64,000 bases of DNA from an uncultured Fodinibius sp. (lineage in GTDB: Bacteria; Bacteroidota; Rhodothermia; Balneolales; Balneolaceae): contig CAJXOG010000005.1 in assembly GCA_913057775.1 (NCBI GenBank), positions 62,001 to 126,000 of the forward strand, in the 5' to 3' direction. The position numbers and the translations under genes were made by a program. Position 1 is the stretch's first letter. The number at the start of each line of letters is the position of its first letter. The notes under the pieces were generated by a model. It worked only from the letters and a program-made list of their open reading frames with translations, had not been told where the DNA came from and searched no databases. Positions 10,915-18,827 of the stretch are shown in pieces.

Positions 10915-10936
10915 TCACATTATCATGTGATTTATC
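10915..10936 (+). terminator. weak terminator-like hairpin after metH
   Basis: TCACAT-TATC-ATGTGA forms a 6-bp stem followed by TTTATCTG about 25 bases after the metH stop. The T-run is short, so termination would be weak. Confidence 0.3.
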
Positions 10937-10997
10937 TGTAGTATTCATTTAGATAGCTTAGTTCAAAGTTGGCTTTAACCATAGTTACTAACTTTGA

Positions 10998-11762
10998 ATG
11001 CTTATGAAAACATTACTGCCATTTTTGTTAGGAATCACACTTCTCATTCAAGCCTGTTCACCGGAACCAGTCTACCGGTTACAAGCACAGGCTAATGATG
11101 AAACTACCTTTTATTACCAAGGCAAGGAATACATCCATTTGTCTCAAGATAGTATTGACGTAATTGTCAGTTATTTTGAACATACTTCCTCGATGTTTGC
11201 GGTAGATGTTGAAATTATTAACAACTCCAATAAGATTATCAGGGTAAGTCCAGACTCCTTTTCTTATAAATCGTATACGGGATTAGATCCTAAAAATCCT
11301 AAAGAATTACGCAAGATTTCAAAGGCTCAAAATCCCGAAGAAAAAATCTTAAATCTGGACATGGCACTATCAAAACAGAAGGCGCGGCAGCAAGGTGATG
11401 AATTTCTATTTCTCGCGATGCAAGGACTTAATCTTGCACAAGGCATTACAGCCGATACCAAAAAGGAACAGGAAAAAGCCGGAGAAGCGATGACGGAAAC
11501 TGCTATTCATCAGGAAGTAGATCGCGCTAATTACCGCACTAATCGCTCCGGCTTAAAGGGGAGCCGTAAGTTTTGGCAGGTCGAAGCACTACGAATTACC
11601 GATCTATGGCCCGGTGAATCCATTCGCGGATTGATTTATTTTGACACTGATGAAAAAGCTTGGATGTATCAAATACTGATGGATCTAACCGACCAGCAGT
11701 TTGATGTATGGTTTAGCCAGAAGAAACACTTTCCTCAGCACAGTATTGATCAAATGGATTAA
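10998..11762 (+). CDS. uncharacterised lipoprotein
   Basis: 254 residues. A hydrophobic N-terminus ends in LLIQAC, a good lipobox, so the mature protein should begin at that Cys and be lipid-anchored. After it come a beta-rich stretch with YYQGKEYIHLSQDSIDVIVSYF and a VDVEIINNSNKIIRVSPDSFSY segment that resembles an immunoglobulin-like extracytoplasmic domain, then an acidic/basic helical part and WPGESIRGLIYFDTDE, a motif seen in several secreted proteins of unknown role. I do not recognise a family. Start at 10998 or at the second Met two codons later. A small inverted repeat overlaps the start codon. Confidence 0.75.
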   Translation: MLMKTLLPFLLGITLLIQACSPEPVYRLQAQANDETTFYYQGKEYIHLSQDSIDVIVSYFEHTSSMFAVDVEIINNSNKIIRVSPDSFSYKSYTGLDPKNPKELRKISKAQNPEEKILNLDMALSKQKARQQGDEFLFLAMQGLNLAQGITADTKKEQEKAGEAMTETAIHQEVDRANYRTNRSGLKGSRKFWQVEALRITDLWPGESIRGLIYFDTDEKAWMYQILMDLTDQQFDVWFSQKKHFPQHSIDQMD

Positions 11763-11823
11763 TGCTACCGAGGATATCAATTTAGGAAAACTCAGCAGGC
11801 TTTAAGAGGATCATGACTCAATC

Positions 11824-13362
11824 TTATATTAACTTTCGAAGCCTGTAAGAAATATTCCCAACCATAACTACAATAGCGCTGCCGACCACCGTATAGAGCG
11901 GCCAGGCAATCACCAACGGTTCACCGGGCAGTATCGCATGAATGGGACCCTCTACCATAAAAAGCAACGAAACCAATCCTACAAAAAAGCCAATCATCGC
12001 ATCGGTTTTCTCGGGCGCTGTAAAAAATCGTCCCAGTAAAAATGCTCCAAGCAATCCCCCATAGGTATACGATGCAATTCCGAGACCAAGCTCTACAACG
12101 GCGGGACGTTCTCCCTCTTGTAGCTGTAGAAAAGCAAAGAAGAACGCAGAGCCTGTTAAAATAACTGCCCATATCACCGTGATGACCCGCGATATTTTCA
12201 GATCTTCGGCTTGGGTATTGTCCTTTCCAAAATAAGGCTTATACAGATCCAACGTTGTTGAGGAAGCCAGTGAGTTGAGTGATGAACTGAGACTACTCAT
12301 TGCTGCTGCAAACAGTGAAGCAATAATTAATCCGGACAACCCAACCGGCAACTGCTCTACAATAAACTTCGCAAATATTTCATCGGTCGTTGCCAACCCT
12401 AATTCCTGGGCAGACTGTGCATCATAGAAAGCATACAACAACAGGCCGATGAATAAAAATAATCCGAACTGAAGGGCTACGACAACTCCACTCCAAACTA
12501 AGGCACGCTGACTGTTATCTACATTTCTTGTGGTAAGGAGGCGCTGAACAATAAGCTGATCGGTACCGTGAGAGGCTACTGAAAATATCGCACCGCCAAT
12601 CAATGCTGTAAAAAAGGTATAGGGTTGGGCAATAAAATCAGAGAACGGTTGGCCAAATCCGAAATCGAGAATTTGTAACTTCCCCGCATCTGCAGCAATC
12701 GATATCGCACCGCTCAGACCGTTCGGCAAATCAACAACGATAATTCCTATGGCCAGTACTGCACCACCGATATACACGCCCATCTGCATTACATCCATCC
12801 AAACAACGGCCTTTATTCCCCCAATAAGCGTATAAATAAGCGTGATAATAGATATTGCAGCAATGGCCAACAGGTACACTTCGAGATCAGTCCATCCGGT
12901 AAGCGCACCCCCAAGGCGAAGAATAATCGCAAGAGGAATAGCCGTAGCGAAAAGGCGGACGCCATCAGCCAGCAGACGGGTGATCATAAACGTGGTGCTG
13001 GTAGCATTGCGCATTGAGGGCCCGAACCGCTGCTCCAAAAACTGATAAGCCGTAGTTTGTTTTCCCTTAAAATAGGCAGGAAGCAAGAATTTACTGACTA
13101 AAATTCGTCCCACTATATAACCCAGCGTTATTTGTAGAAAGGTGAGGTTCCCCCCATAGGCTACCGCGGGAATGCTAATAAAAGTAAGGGTGCTCGTTTC
13201 GGTTGCCACCACGGAAAACATAACCGCCCACCACGGCAACCCCTCTCCTCCCATAAAATAATCGGATGTCGAGGACTGACGACCTGCAGCGTAGATTCCC
13301 AGCCCGGCTACCCCAACGAGATATACTACAATGACGATATAATCTATTACGGAAAATTCCAC
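11824..13362 (-). CDS. sodium:solute symporter (SSS family)
   Basis: 512 residues with about 13 hydrophobic segments, typical of SSS transporters. The N-terminus has the family pattern (YIVIVVYLVGVAGLGIYAAGRQSSTSDYFMGG), followed by SVVATETSTLTFISIPA, the region that lines the substrate and sodium site, and later AAAMSSLSSSLNSLASSTTLDLY, the conserved second sodium site. The start codon is GTG. It is divergent from anmK across 232 bases. Because AnmK phosphorylates anhydro-MurNAc, a role in recovering cell-wall or amino sugars is plausible, but the substrate cannot be read from the sequence. Confidence 0.92.
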   Translation of the reverse strand: MEFSVIDYIVIVVYLVGVAGLGIYAAGRQSSTSDYFMGGEGLPWWAVMFSVVATETSTLTFISIPAVAYGGNLTFLQITLGYIVGRILVSKFLLPAYFKGKQTTAYQFLEQRFGPSMRNATSTTFMITRLLADGVRLFATAIPLAIILRLGGALTGWTDLEVYLLAIAAISIITLIYTLIGGIKAVVWMDVMQMGVYIGGAVLAIGIIVVDLPNGLSGAISIAADAGKLQILDFGFGQPFSDFIAQPYTFFTALIGGAIFSVASHGTDQLIVQRLLTTRNVDNSQRALVWSGVVVALQFGLFLFIGLLLYAFYDAQSAQELGLATTDEIFAKFIVEQLPVGLSGLIIASLFAAAMSSLSSSLNSLASSTTLDLYKPYFGKDNTQAEDLKISRVITVIWAVILTGSAFFFAFLQLQEGERPAVVELGLGIASYTYGGLLGAFLLGRFFTAPEKTDAMIGFFVGLVSLLFMVEGPIHAILPGEPLVIAWPLYTVVGSAIVVMVGNISYRLRKLI

Positions 13363-13594
13363 CTTAGCGTTCTGTTATTCATGTTTACGCAGATTCTTTT
13401 CAAAGTCGACATTATAGTGATTTATTTTTAGGATTACAGAATGTATCAAAACATCACGCAGAATTTTCCTTGCGATTATTTGTATTAAAACTATTCCGTA
13501 ATTACTGTATTGAACAGATTTTTCATTGCTATCAATATTCAAATACCGTTGATTATAACATCTTCTTGATTTCTCAAATCCAACAACTTTGTTC

Positions 13595-14788
13595 ATGAAT
13601 CCCACTATAAAAAAGCTTCATAACATTGCACAAAAACCGAGTAGAACCATCATCGGTTTGATGTCGGGGACTTCACTTGACGGACTTGATATTGCTCTGT
13701 GTGAAATTTACGGCAGTGGCAAAACAACGAATATTGAGCTAAAGAACTTCAAAACTATTTTCTATGATCCCAACTTGAAAAAACGTCTTAAGGGTATTAC
13801 TTCTGTCCCACAAGCTTCAATGGAAGAAGTCTGTCTACTGCACAGCCGCCTTGGTAATTTTCACGGAGAGCTAATTCTTGAGATACTTAAAAAGTGGGGA
13901 ATTGACCAATCACAGATTGACTGTATTGCCAGTCACGGACAAACCATTTATCATGCTCCCAAAAGACAGCATAATCAACCCGATATACCTAACGCCACGC
14001 TTCAGATTGGAGATGGGGATCACATTGCTCATAAAACAGGCATTCTTACCGTCAGCGACTTCCGTCAAAAACATACGGCAGCCGGTGGTGAAGGAGCCCC
14101 CATGGCTGCTTTTGTTGATCGAATGCTCTTTACGGATAACAGGAAAGAGCGCATTCTTTTAAATATCGGAGGTATTGCCAACTTTACATACCTGCCGCCT
14201 CATACATCCGATAAAAAACCGATTACTACGGATACCGGTCCCGGCAATACCCTCATTGATAACGCTGTACAAAAATATTTTGACGATGATTTCGATAAAG
14301 ACGGTCATATTGCAAAACAGGGCAATGTACATGCAACAGCACTTCAAGCACTAAAATCTGATTCCTATTTCGAGAGCTCCCTCCCTAAAACTACCGGTCC
14401 TGAATTTTTTAATATGAATTGGGTTGACAATCGGCTATCTAAAGCGGGAGTCCATAATCTCTCCTCAGAAGATTTAGTTGCTACACTTACCCGACTAACG
14501 GCAGAAACTATTGCGGAAACTATAAACAATATTTCGGATGATGATTCGAACACCTCACTTTATGTAAGCGGTGGCGGATTTCACAACCCCGTACTCATGG
14601 AATGGCTTCGTGAGTTATTACCTGACTTTGCTATTGGCTCTTTTGCAGAGATCGGCTTTAATCCCGATGCCAAAGAAGCAGTCCTTTTTGCTGTATTAGC
14701 TAACGAAATGCTTGCCGGAGAAGGATTTTTGATGGATGCCGATGGCGATAAAAAGATCAATTTCGGTAAAATCTCTTTTCCAGATTAA
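13595..14788 (+). CDS. anmK: anhydro-N-acetylmuramic acid kinase
   Basis: 397 residues. AnmK opens the 1,6-anhydro ring of anhydro-MurNAc and phosphorylates it to MurNAc-6-P during peptidoglycan recycling. Conserved blocks are IIGLMSGTSLDGLDIAL near the N-terminus, SHGQTIYH, QIGDGDHIA, GGEGAPM, ILLNIGGIANFTYL and TTDTGPGNTLID, and YVSGGGFHNP near the C-terminus. The ATG at 13595 is preferred to an in-frame TTG two codons upstream. No murQ is visible in the window. The stop is one base from the convergent rdgB stop. Confidence 0.96.
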   Translation: MNPTIKKLHNIAQKPSRTIIGLMSGTSLDGLDIALCEIYGSGKTTNIELKNFKTIFYDPNLKKRLKGITSVPQASMEEVCLLHSRLGNFHGELILEILKKWGIDQSQIDCIASHGQTIYHAPKRQHNQPDIPNATLQIGDGDHIAHKTGILTVSDFRQKHTAAGGEGAPMAAFVDRMLFTDNRKERILLNIGGIANFTYLPPHTSDKKPITTDTGPGNTLIDNAVQKYFDDDFDKDGHIAKQGNVHATALQALKSDSYFESSLPKTTGPEFFNMNWVDNRLSKAGVHNLSSEDLVATLTRLTAETIAETINNISDDDSNTSLYVSGGGFHNPVLMEWLRELLPDFAIGSFAEIGFNPDAKEAVLFAVLANEMLAGEGFLMDADGDKKINFGKISFPD

Positions 14789-14789
14789 A

Positions 14790-15392
14790 CTATTTCTGCT
14801 TTTTATTTTCAATCCAATCATAAAATTTCTGAATCGCTTTTCCCCGATGACTGATTTTATTTTTTATCGTGGGTTCTAATTCAGCAAAGGTTTCTGTATA
14901 AGCTGCGGGTAAAAATACCGGGTCGTATCCAAATCCACCGGAACCACGTTCTTCAGAAATAATCACCCCACGGCAAACACCCTCGAAAGTATAACTGTCG
15001 CCATCAGTTACAAAGGCCGCGACCGTTCGAAATTGCGCCCCACGCCGTTCCATCGGTATATCCGCGAGTTCATCCAACAGCTTGTCCACATTATCCTGAT
15101 AGCTTGCATTTTCTCCGGCGTAGCGCGCCGAGAACACACCCGGACGACCGTTCAAAGCATCCACTTCCAGCCCTGTATCATCAGATAATGCAGGAAGTCC
15201 TGTCTGATTGTGCACATATCGGGCCTTTTTCAGAGCATTCCCTTCCAACGTATCGGCGTCTTCCTCTACTTCTTCGAGCTCAGGAAAATCATAGGTTGAT
15301 TTCAGCTCAATGCCCAGTGGTGCCAATGTAGCTCGAAGCTCCTCAATTTTGTGCTCATTTCGTGAAGCTAAAACAATGCTTTCAATATCCAT
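14790..15392 (-). CDS. rdgB: XTP/dITP pyrophosphatase (HAM1/RdgB family)
   Basis: 200 residues, full length. It hydrolyses non-canonical purine triphosphates (ITP, dITP, XTP) to the monophosphate and so keeps them out of DNA and RNA. Family motifs are ASRNEHKIEEL at the N-terminus, LSDDTGLEVDALNGRPGVFSARYAG in the middle, and GSGGFGYDPVFLP and ISHRGKA near the end. It lies five bases after the PfkB kinase stop on the same strand, and the two purine-related genes are probably cotranscribed. Confidence 0.97.
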   Translation of the reverse strand: MDIESIVLASRNEHKIEELRATLAPLGIELKSTYDFPELEEVEEDADTLEGNALKKARYVHNQTGLPALSDDTGLEVDALNGRPGVFSARYAGENASYQDNVDKLLDELADIPMERRGAQFRTVAAFVTDGDSYTFEGVCRGVIISEERGSGGFGYDPVFLPAAYTETFAELEPTIKNKISHRGKAIQKFYDWIENKKQK

Positions 15393-15397
15393 CTTAA

Positions 15398-16402
15398 TTA
15401 CTCAGCACCTTTTGCCTCATTCAAAATTTCCTGCATTTGATGCCATTTCAATCGAGGACCAAATTGGGATACTACTTTTGATCCAGCCAGGCTGGCCAGC
15501 TTTCCGGCCCCTGCGAATCCCATGCCATTTGTGATACCATACAAAAATGCCCCTGCATACATATCTCCAGCACCATTGGTATCAACTGCTTTTACATCAT
15601 AGGGTTCGATATCAATGAAGGTGTCACCATCATAGATCATAGCACCATTGGCTCCCTGCGTTATTACAAACCGCTTGGCTTCTTTTTTAAGCTCTTCACG
15701 TGCTTCCATCAAATCATCTTTTCCTGTATAAATTTTGGCTTCCTTCTCATTACAGAACAGCAAATCTACTGAGGCGCCGATAATTTCATCAAATCGGCTC
15801 TGAAATCCCTCTACAATTGACGGATCAGAAAGTGTAAGAGCCGTTTTTACATCGTTCTGCTGGGCGATTTTCTTTGTTTTCTTCATGGTCTCAAAACCAT
15901 TCTCCGACGTAACTAAATATCCCTCGATATACACATACTCAGAATCACGAATGGCAAGCTCATCAATTTCTCTAGTTGACAGATTTTGGGTAATTCCCAA
16001 ATAGGTATTCATCGTTCGCTCGGCATCAGCAGTCACCATTACCAGACATTTACCGGTAATACCGTCTTCTCGGTCTTGACGATCAAAGTTGGTGTCAATC
16101 CCCGCCTCTTTCATATCTTCGAGGTATAAATCTCCAAAAGGATCATTGGCTACTTTACACGAATAAAAGGCTTTACCGCCAAGTTGGCTTACTGCAAAAA
16201 CGGTATTTGCTGCCGATCCTCCAGGTTTCTCAACAGTCTCATCACGATTAATATCACTAATAAGTTGTGACTGCGTTTCTTCGTCTACCAATGTCATCAC
16301 ACCCTTTTCGACATCGTGTTTATCCAGAAAATCATCACCGATTTCAAACTCCATATCCACCAGCGCATTGCCAATACCGTAAACGTTGTACTTCTTTTTC
16401 AT
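15398..16402 (-). CDS. PfkB-family kinase, probably adenosine kinase
   Basis: 334 residues. The N-terminus YGIGNALVDMEFEI and the central sequence ending PGGSAANTVFAVSQLGG are the substrate-binding signatures of ribokinase-like kinases. The C-terminal VDTNGAGDMYAGAFLYG has the anion hole and the catalytic Asp of the second PfkB signature. Overall it resembles the bacterial adenosine kinase-like group rather than fructokinases. Adenosine salvage would fit its operon partner rdgB. Ribokinase-type activity on another nucleoside or sugar cannot be excluded. Confidence 0.85.
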   Translation of the reverse strand: MKKKYNVYGIGNALVDMEFEIGDDFLDKHDVEKGVMTLVDEETQSQLISDINRDETVEKPGGSAANTVFAVSQLGGKAFYSCKVANDPFGDLYLEDMKEAGIDTNFDRQDREDGITGKCLVMVTADAERTMNTYLGITQNLSTREIDELAIRDSEYVYIEGYLVTSENGFETMKKTKKIAQQNDVKTALTLSDPSIVEGFQSRFDEIIGASVDLLFCNEKEAKIYTGKDDLMEAREELKKEAKRFVITQGANGAMIYDGDTFIDIEPYDVKAVDTNGAGDMYAGAFLYGITNGMGFAGAGKLASLAGSKVVSQFGPRLKWHQMQEILNEAKGAE

Positions 16403-16495
16403 AGAGGATTCTAATTGTTCAAGCTAAAATTATGTCCTATCAAATAATGTGCGGAAAATACGAACTCTAAAGGGTTCAATAAAGTTCGGATCCAT

Positions 16496-16534
16496 AAATA
16501 AAAAAGGCACCTGCCTAATTAAAGACAGATGCCT
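16496..16534 (-). terminator. intrinsic terminator of the subtilase gene
   Basis: AGGCACCTG (16505-16513) pairs with CAGATGCCT (16526-16534) with one mismatch. On the minus strand the hairpin is followed by a run of six T. It lies 25 bases after the protease stop codon. Confidence 0.8.
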
Positions 16535-16558
16535 AAAATGTTAAGCGATTAGCTATCC

Positions 16559-17797
16559 TTATTGAGACACAATAGGATCAGGATCTCCATCAGGATCGTT
16601 TGAAGCAGATCCGTTACTTGTTGGATTACCTCCTGTAACCAATAGTACTCCCGCTGCGTGCGGACTTGCCATTGATGTACCACTGATTGTATTTGTGCCT
16701 CCATCATTCCAAGTAGAAAGAATATCTACACCCGGTGCGGCATATTCAACCGGCGGATCGGTTGGTCCAGACCAGTTGGAAAATGAAGCAAATACATCAC
16801 TTTCATCCGTAGCAGAAATAGTCCAAACGTTGTTATACTCAACACGGGCCGGTGAATAATTGTTGGCATCAGAACCATCATTACCAGCGGCGACAGCAAA
16901 ATATACGCCCTGATCAGCTGCATTACGTACGGCGTCATCAACAGCATCAGAAGTTCCACCGCCGAGACTCATATTTGCAACATCACCCGCTGATGCATTT
17001 TGAGCAACATAATCAATACCTTCAATAACAACAGAGTAAGAACCACTTCCACGGCTATCTAATACTTTCACGCCTACGACTGAAGCACCGGCAGCAACAC
17101 CTACAACGCCTATATCATTATCCAATGCAGCAATAGTTCCAGCAACATGCGTACCGTGTCCATTACCATCATCGGCACTTTTAGAATCCTTACCGTTGGT
17201 AATAAACGTAGTGCTACGAGTTTCATCTACATTCAAGTCGGGATGATCCAAATCAACACCTGAATCAATAACCCATGCTGTTCCGCTGCTAGCTGTGGCA
17301 CCGCCTACGCGGTCAATACCCCAAGGGGTTACCTGATTACTTCCGCCACCATCACCGCCGTCGTCTTCATCTTTACAACCCGGCCATGGTGAACACGATC
17401 CCGGAGGTGCCAAGGTAAACATCTGATCTTTTTCGATATAGTCGATACGGTCATCATTTCTAAGATCAGCTAACTGGCTTTCCGACAATGAAGCTGCAAA
17501 TCCCTGCAGTGCTACATTATACTTGCTAAGAAGGGACTCTTGCTCAATGTTATTATCCGAAAGAACCTGATTCCGCAGCTTTTTGGTTCTTTCAATATTA
17601 CCGGCAAGAGCTTTGCCTTGTGTATCTTCATCCTTGAAGACCACAATATATTGACCATCGATAGGTTGTGTGGTTTCAGATTCTAGTTCTTCTTGTTGAT
17701 CGGCCTGATCGACATTAGTGGTTGGCTGATCACATGCAGTGATCCCAAAAACAACTAATGCTACAACCAAGGTTGCTCTAAATAATGCATTTTGCAT
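16559..17797 (-). CDS. lipoprotein subtilisin-like serine protease (S8)
   Basis: 412 residues. The N-terminus ends VVFGITACD, a lipobox, so the protein is predicted to be lipid-anchored. Residues about 45-125 are an inhibitor I9 propeptide (GQYIVVFKDED through DRIDYIEKDQMF). The catalytic triad is complete: Asp in AWVIDSGVDLDHPDL (near 178), His in GNGHGTHVAGT (near 215) and Ser in SGTSMASPHAAG (near 373). The domain is of proteinase K type. A Gly/Asp-rich linker with CSPWPGCKDEDDGGDGGG joins propeptide and protease. Only about 40 residues follow the catalytic Ser, ending in an Asp-rich DPDGDPDPI tail, shorter than in proteinase K. Confidence 0.95.
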   Translation of the reverse strand: MQNALFRATLVVALVVFGITACDQPTTNVDQADQQEELESETTQPIDGQYIVVFKDEDTQGKALAGNIERTKKLRNQVLSDNNIEQESLLSKYNVALQGFAASLSESQLADLRNDDRIDYIEKDQMFTLAPPGSCSPWPGCKDEDDGGDGGGSNQVTPWGIDRVGGATASSGTAWVIDSGVDLDHPDLNVDETRSTTFITNGKDSKSADDGNGHGTHVAGTIAALDNDIGVVGVAAGASVVGVKVLDSRGSGSYSVVIEGIDYVAQNASAGDVANMSLGGGTSDAVDDAVRNAADQGVYFAVAAGNDGSDANNYSPARVEYNNVWTISATDESDVFASFSNWSGPTDPPVEYAAPGVDILSTWNDGGTNTISGTSMASPHAAGVLLVTGGNPTSNGSASNDPDGDPDPIVSQ

Positions 17798-18172
17798 AAT
17801 TTATCCCTGATTTTATTTGAAATTAGATTTGCCACTTTGGCGAATATGAAAGAGCAGGATTAAATGTTTTGATCTATTGCCCTAAAGAAATTAAGTAACC
17901 AAAACTTCCCACTATAGTTATCAAAGATTGTAAATCACCCCATTTGTTACGGATAAAATAAATAATGAATGTTAAGATATTTTAATGTGGCCAGAAATGA
18001 TTGCTGAAGGAATTTTTTAAAGAATCGATCAAGTATTTTTCCCCATAACATCAATCAATGTTGTACCTTATTTTATCTTTATTGCACTTGTTTATTTTGC
18101 ACCTTTAAGTTTCCTTAACAGAAAGCATTATTTCATGAGGCTGCTATTAATTTTCAACACTTTTGTGCTACA
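17798..18172. other. 375-bp intergenic region between divergent genes
   Basis: The region separates the divergent subtilase and Nudix genes. It is AT-rich and presumably holds both promoters. I see no convincing TAnnTTTG box, no long inverted repeat and no tRNA. A short open frame from 18134 encodes only 16 residues and is not supported. Confidence 0.5.
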
Positions 18173-18811
18173 ATGCACCAGCTAATTCTCTTTTTAGAAG
18201 ACCGCTTGTCCAAAGATTTACCCGGCCGAAAAGCCCAGATTAAGATGGCCCCGGAACCGGTTGATGGTGGAAAAATTCGAGAGATGGAGCCTTTGCCAGA
18301 GTCTAATAAAAGCAGTGTTTTGATTTTGCTTTTCCCTAACGAGGATGATGAGATGGAACTGGTATTAACGCTGCGAAGCCATGATATTGATCACGGTGGA
18401 CAAATTAGCTTTCCGGGTGGACGTGCCGAAAAGGGCGAATCTCTGAATCAAACAGCCCTCCGCGAAGCGAAAGAGGAAATCGGGGTGTCACCTGACACAG
18501 TAACAGTTATTGGAAAGCTCAGTGAACTATATGTAAGTCACTCTAATAATCTTGTTACACCGGTTCTTGGTTTTACGAATGAAAGGCCCGATTTCAACAT
18601 AAATCCCGCTGAAGTAGAAGAAGTTTTTGCAATAGAATTGCATTCACTGCTGCATAAGAAAAATATCACTGTTGAAAATTGGGACCTCCAATCGTACACC
18701 TACCGGGTTCCTTATTGGGATGTTCACCAGGTGCCTTTATGGGGCGCGACTGCAATGATGCTCAACGAATTCCTCGATCTATACCGAGAATTTATAAATC
18801 AAAAAAGGTAA
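18173..18811 (+). CDS. CoA pyrophosphatase-like Nudix hydrolase
   Basis: 212 residues. It carries the Nudix box GRAEKGESLNQTALREAKEEIGV preceded by HGGQISFPGG and LVLTLRSHDIDHGG, the arrangement of the NudL/YeaB group that cleaves coenzyme A to 3',5'-ADP and phosphopantetheine. The metal-binding REAKEE core is intact. ATG 18173 gives a normal length. The copper ATPase follows 16 bases after the stop on the same strand, so they may be cotranscribed, though no functional link is evident. Confidence 0.9.
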   Translation: MHQLILFLEDRLSKDLPGRKAQIKMAPEPVDGGKIREMEPLPESNKSSVLILLFPNEDDEMELVLTLRSHDIDHGGQISFPGGRAEKGESLNQTALREAKEEIGVSPDTVTVIGKLSELYVSHSNNLVTPVLGFTNERPDFNINPAEVEEVFAIELHSLLHKKNITVENWDLQSYTYRVPYWDVHQVPLWGATAMMLNEFLDLYREFINQKR

Positions 18812-18827
18812 TTTCTTTCGCTCGATA

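Noticed and set aside
13375-13605. 76-codon frame on the minus strand between the SSS symporter and anmK
   Set aside because: It covers the shared promoter gap, overlaps the anmK start and has no recognisable domain.
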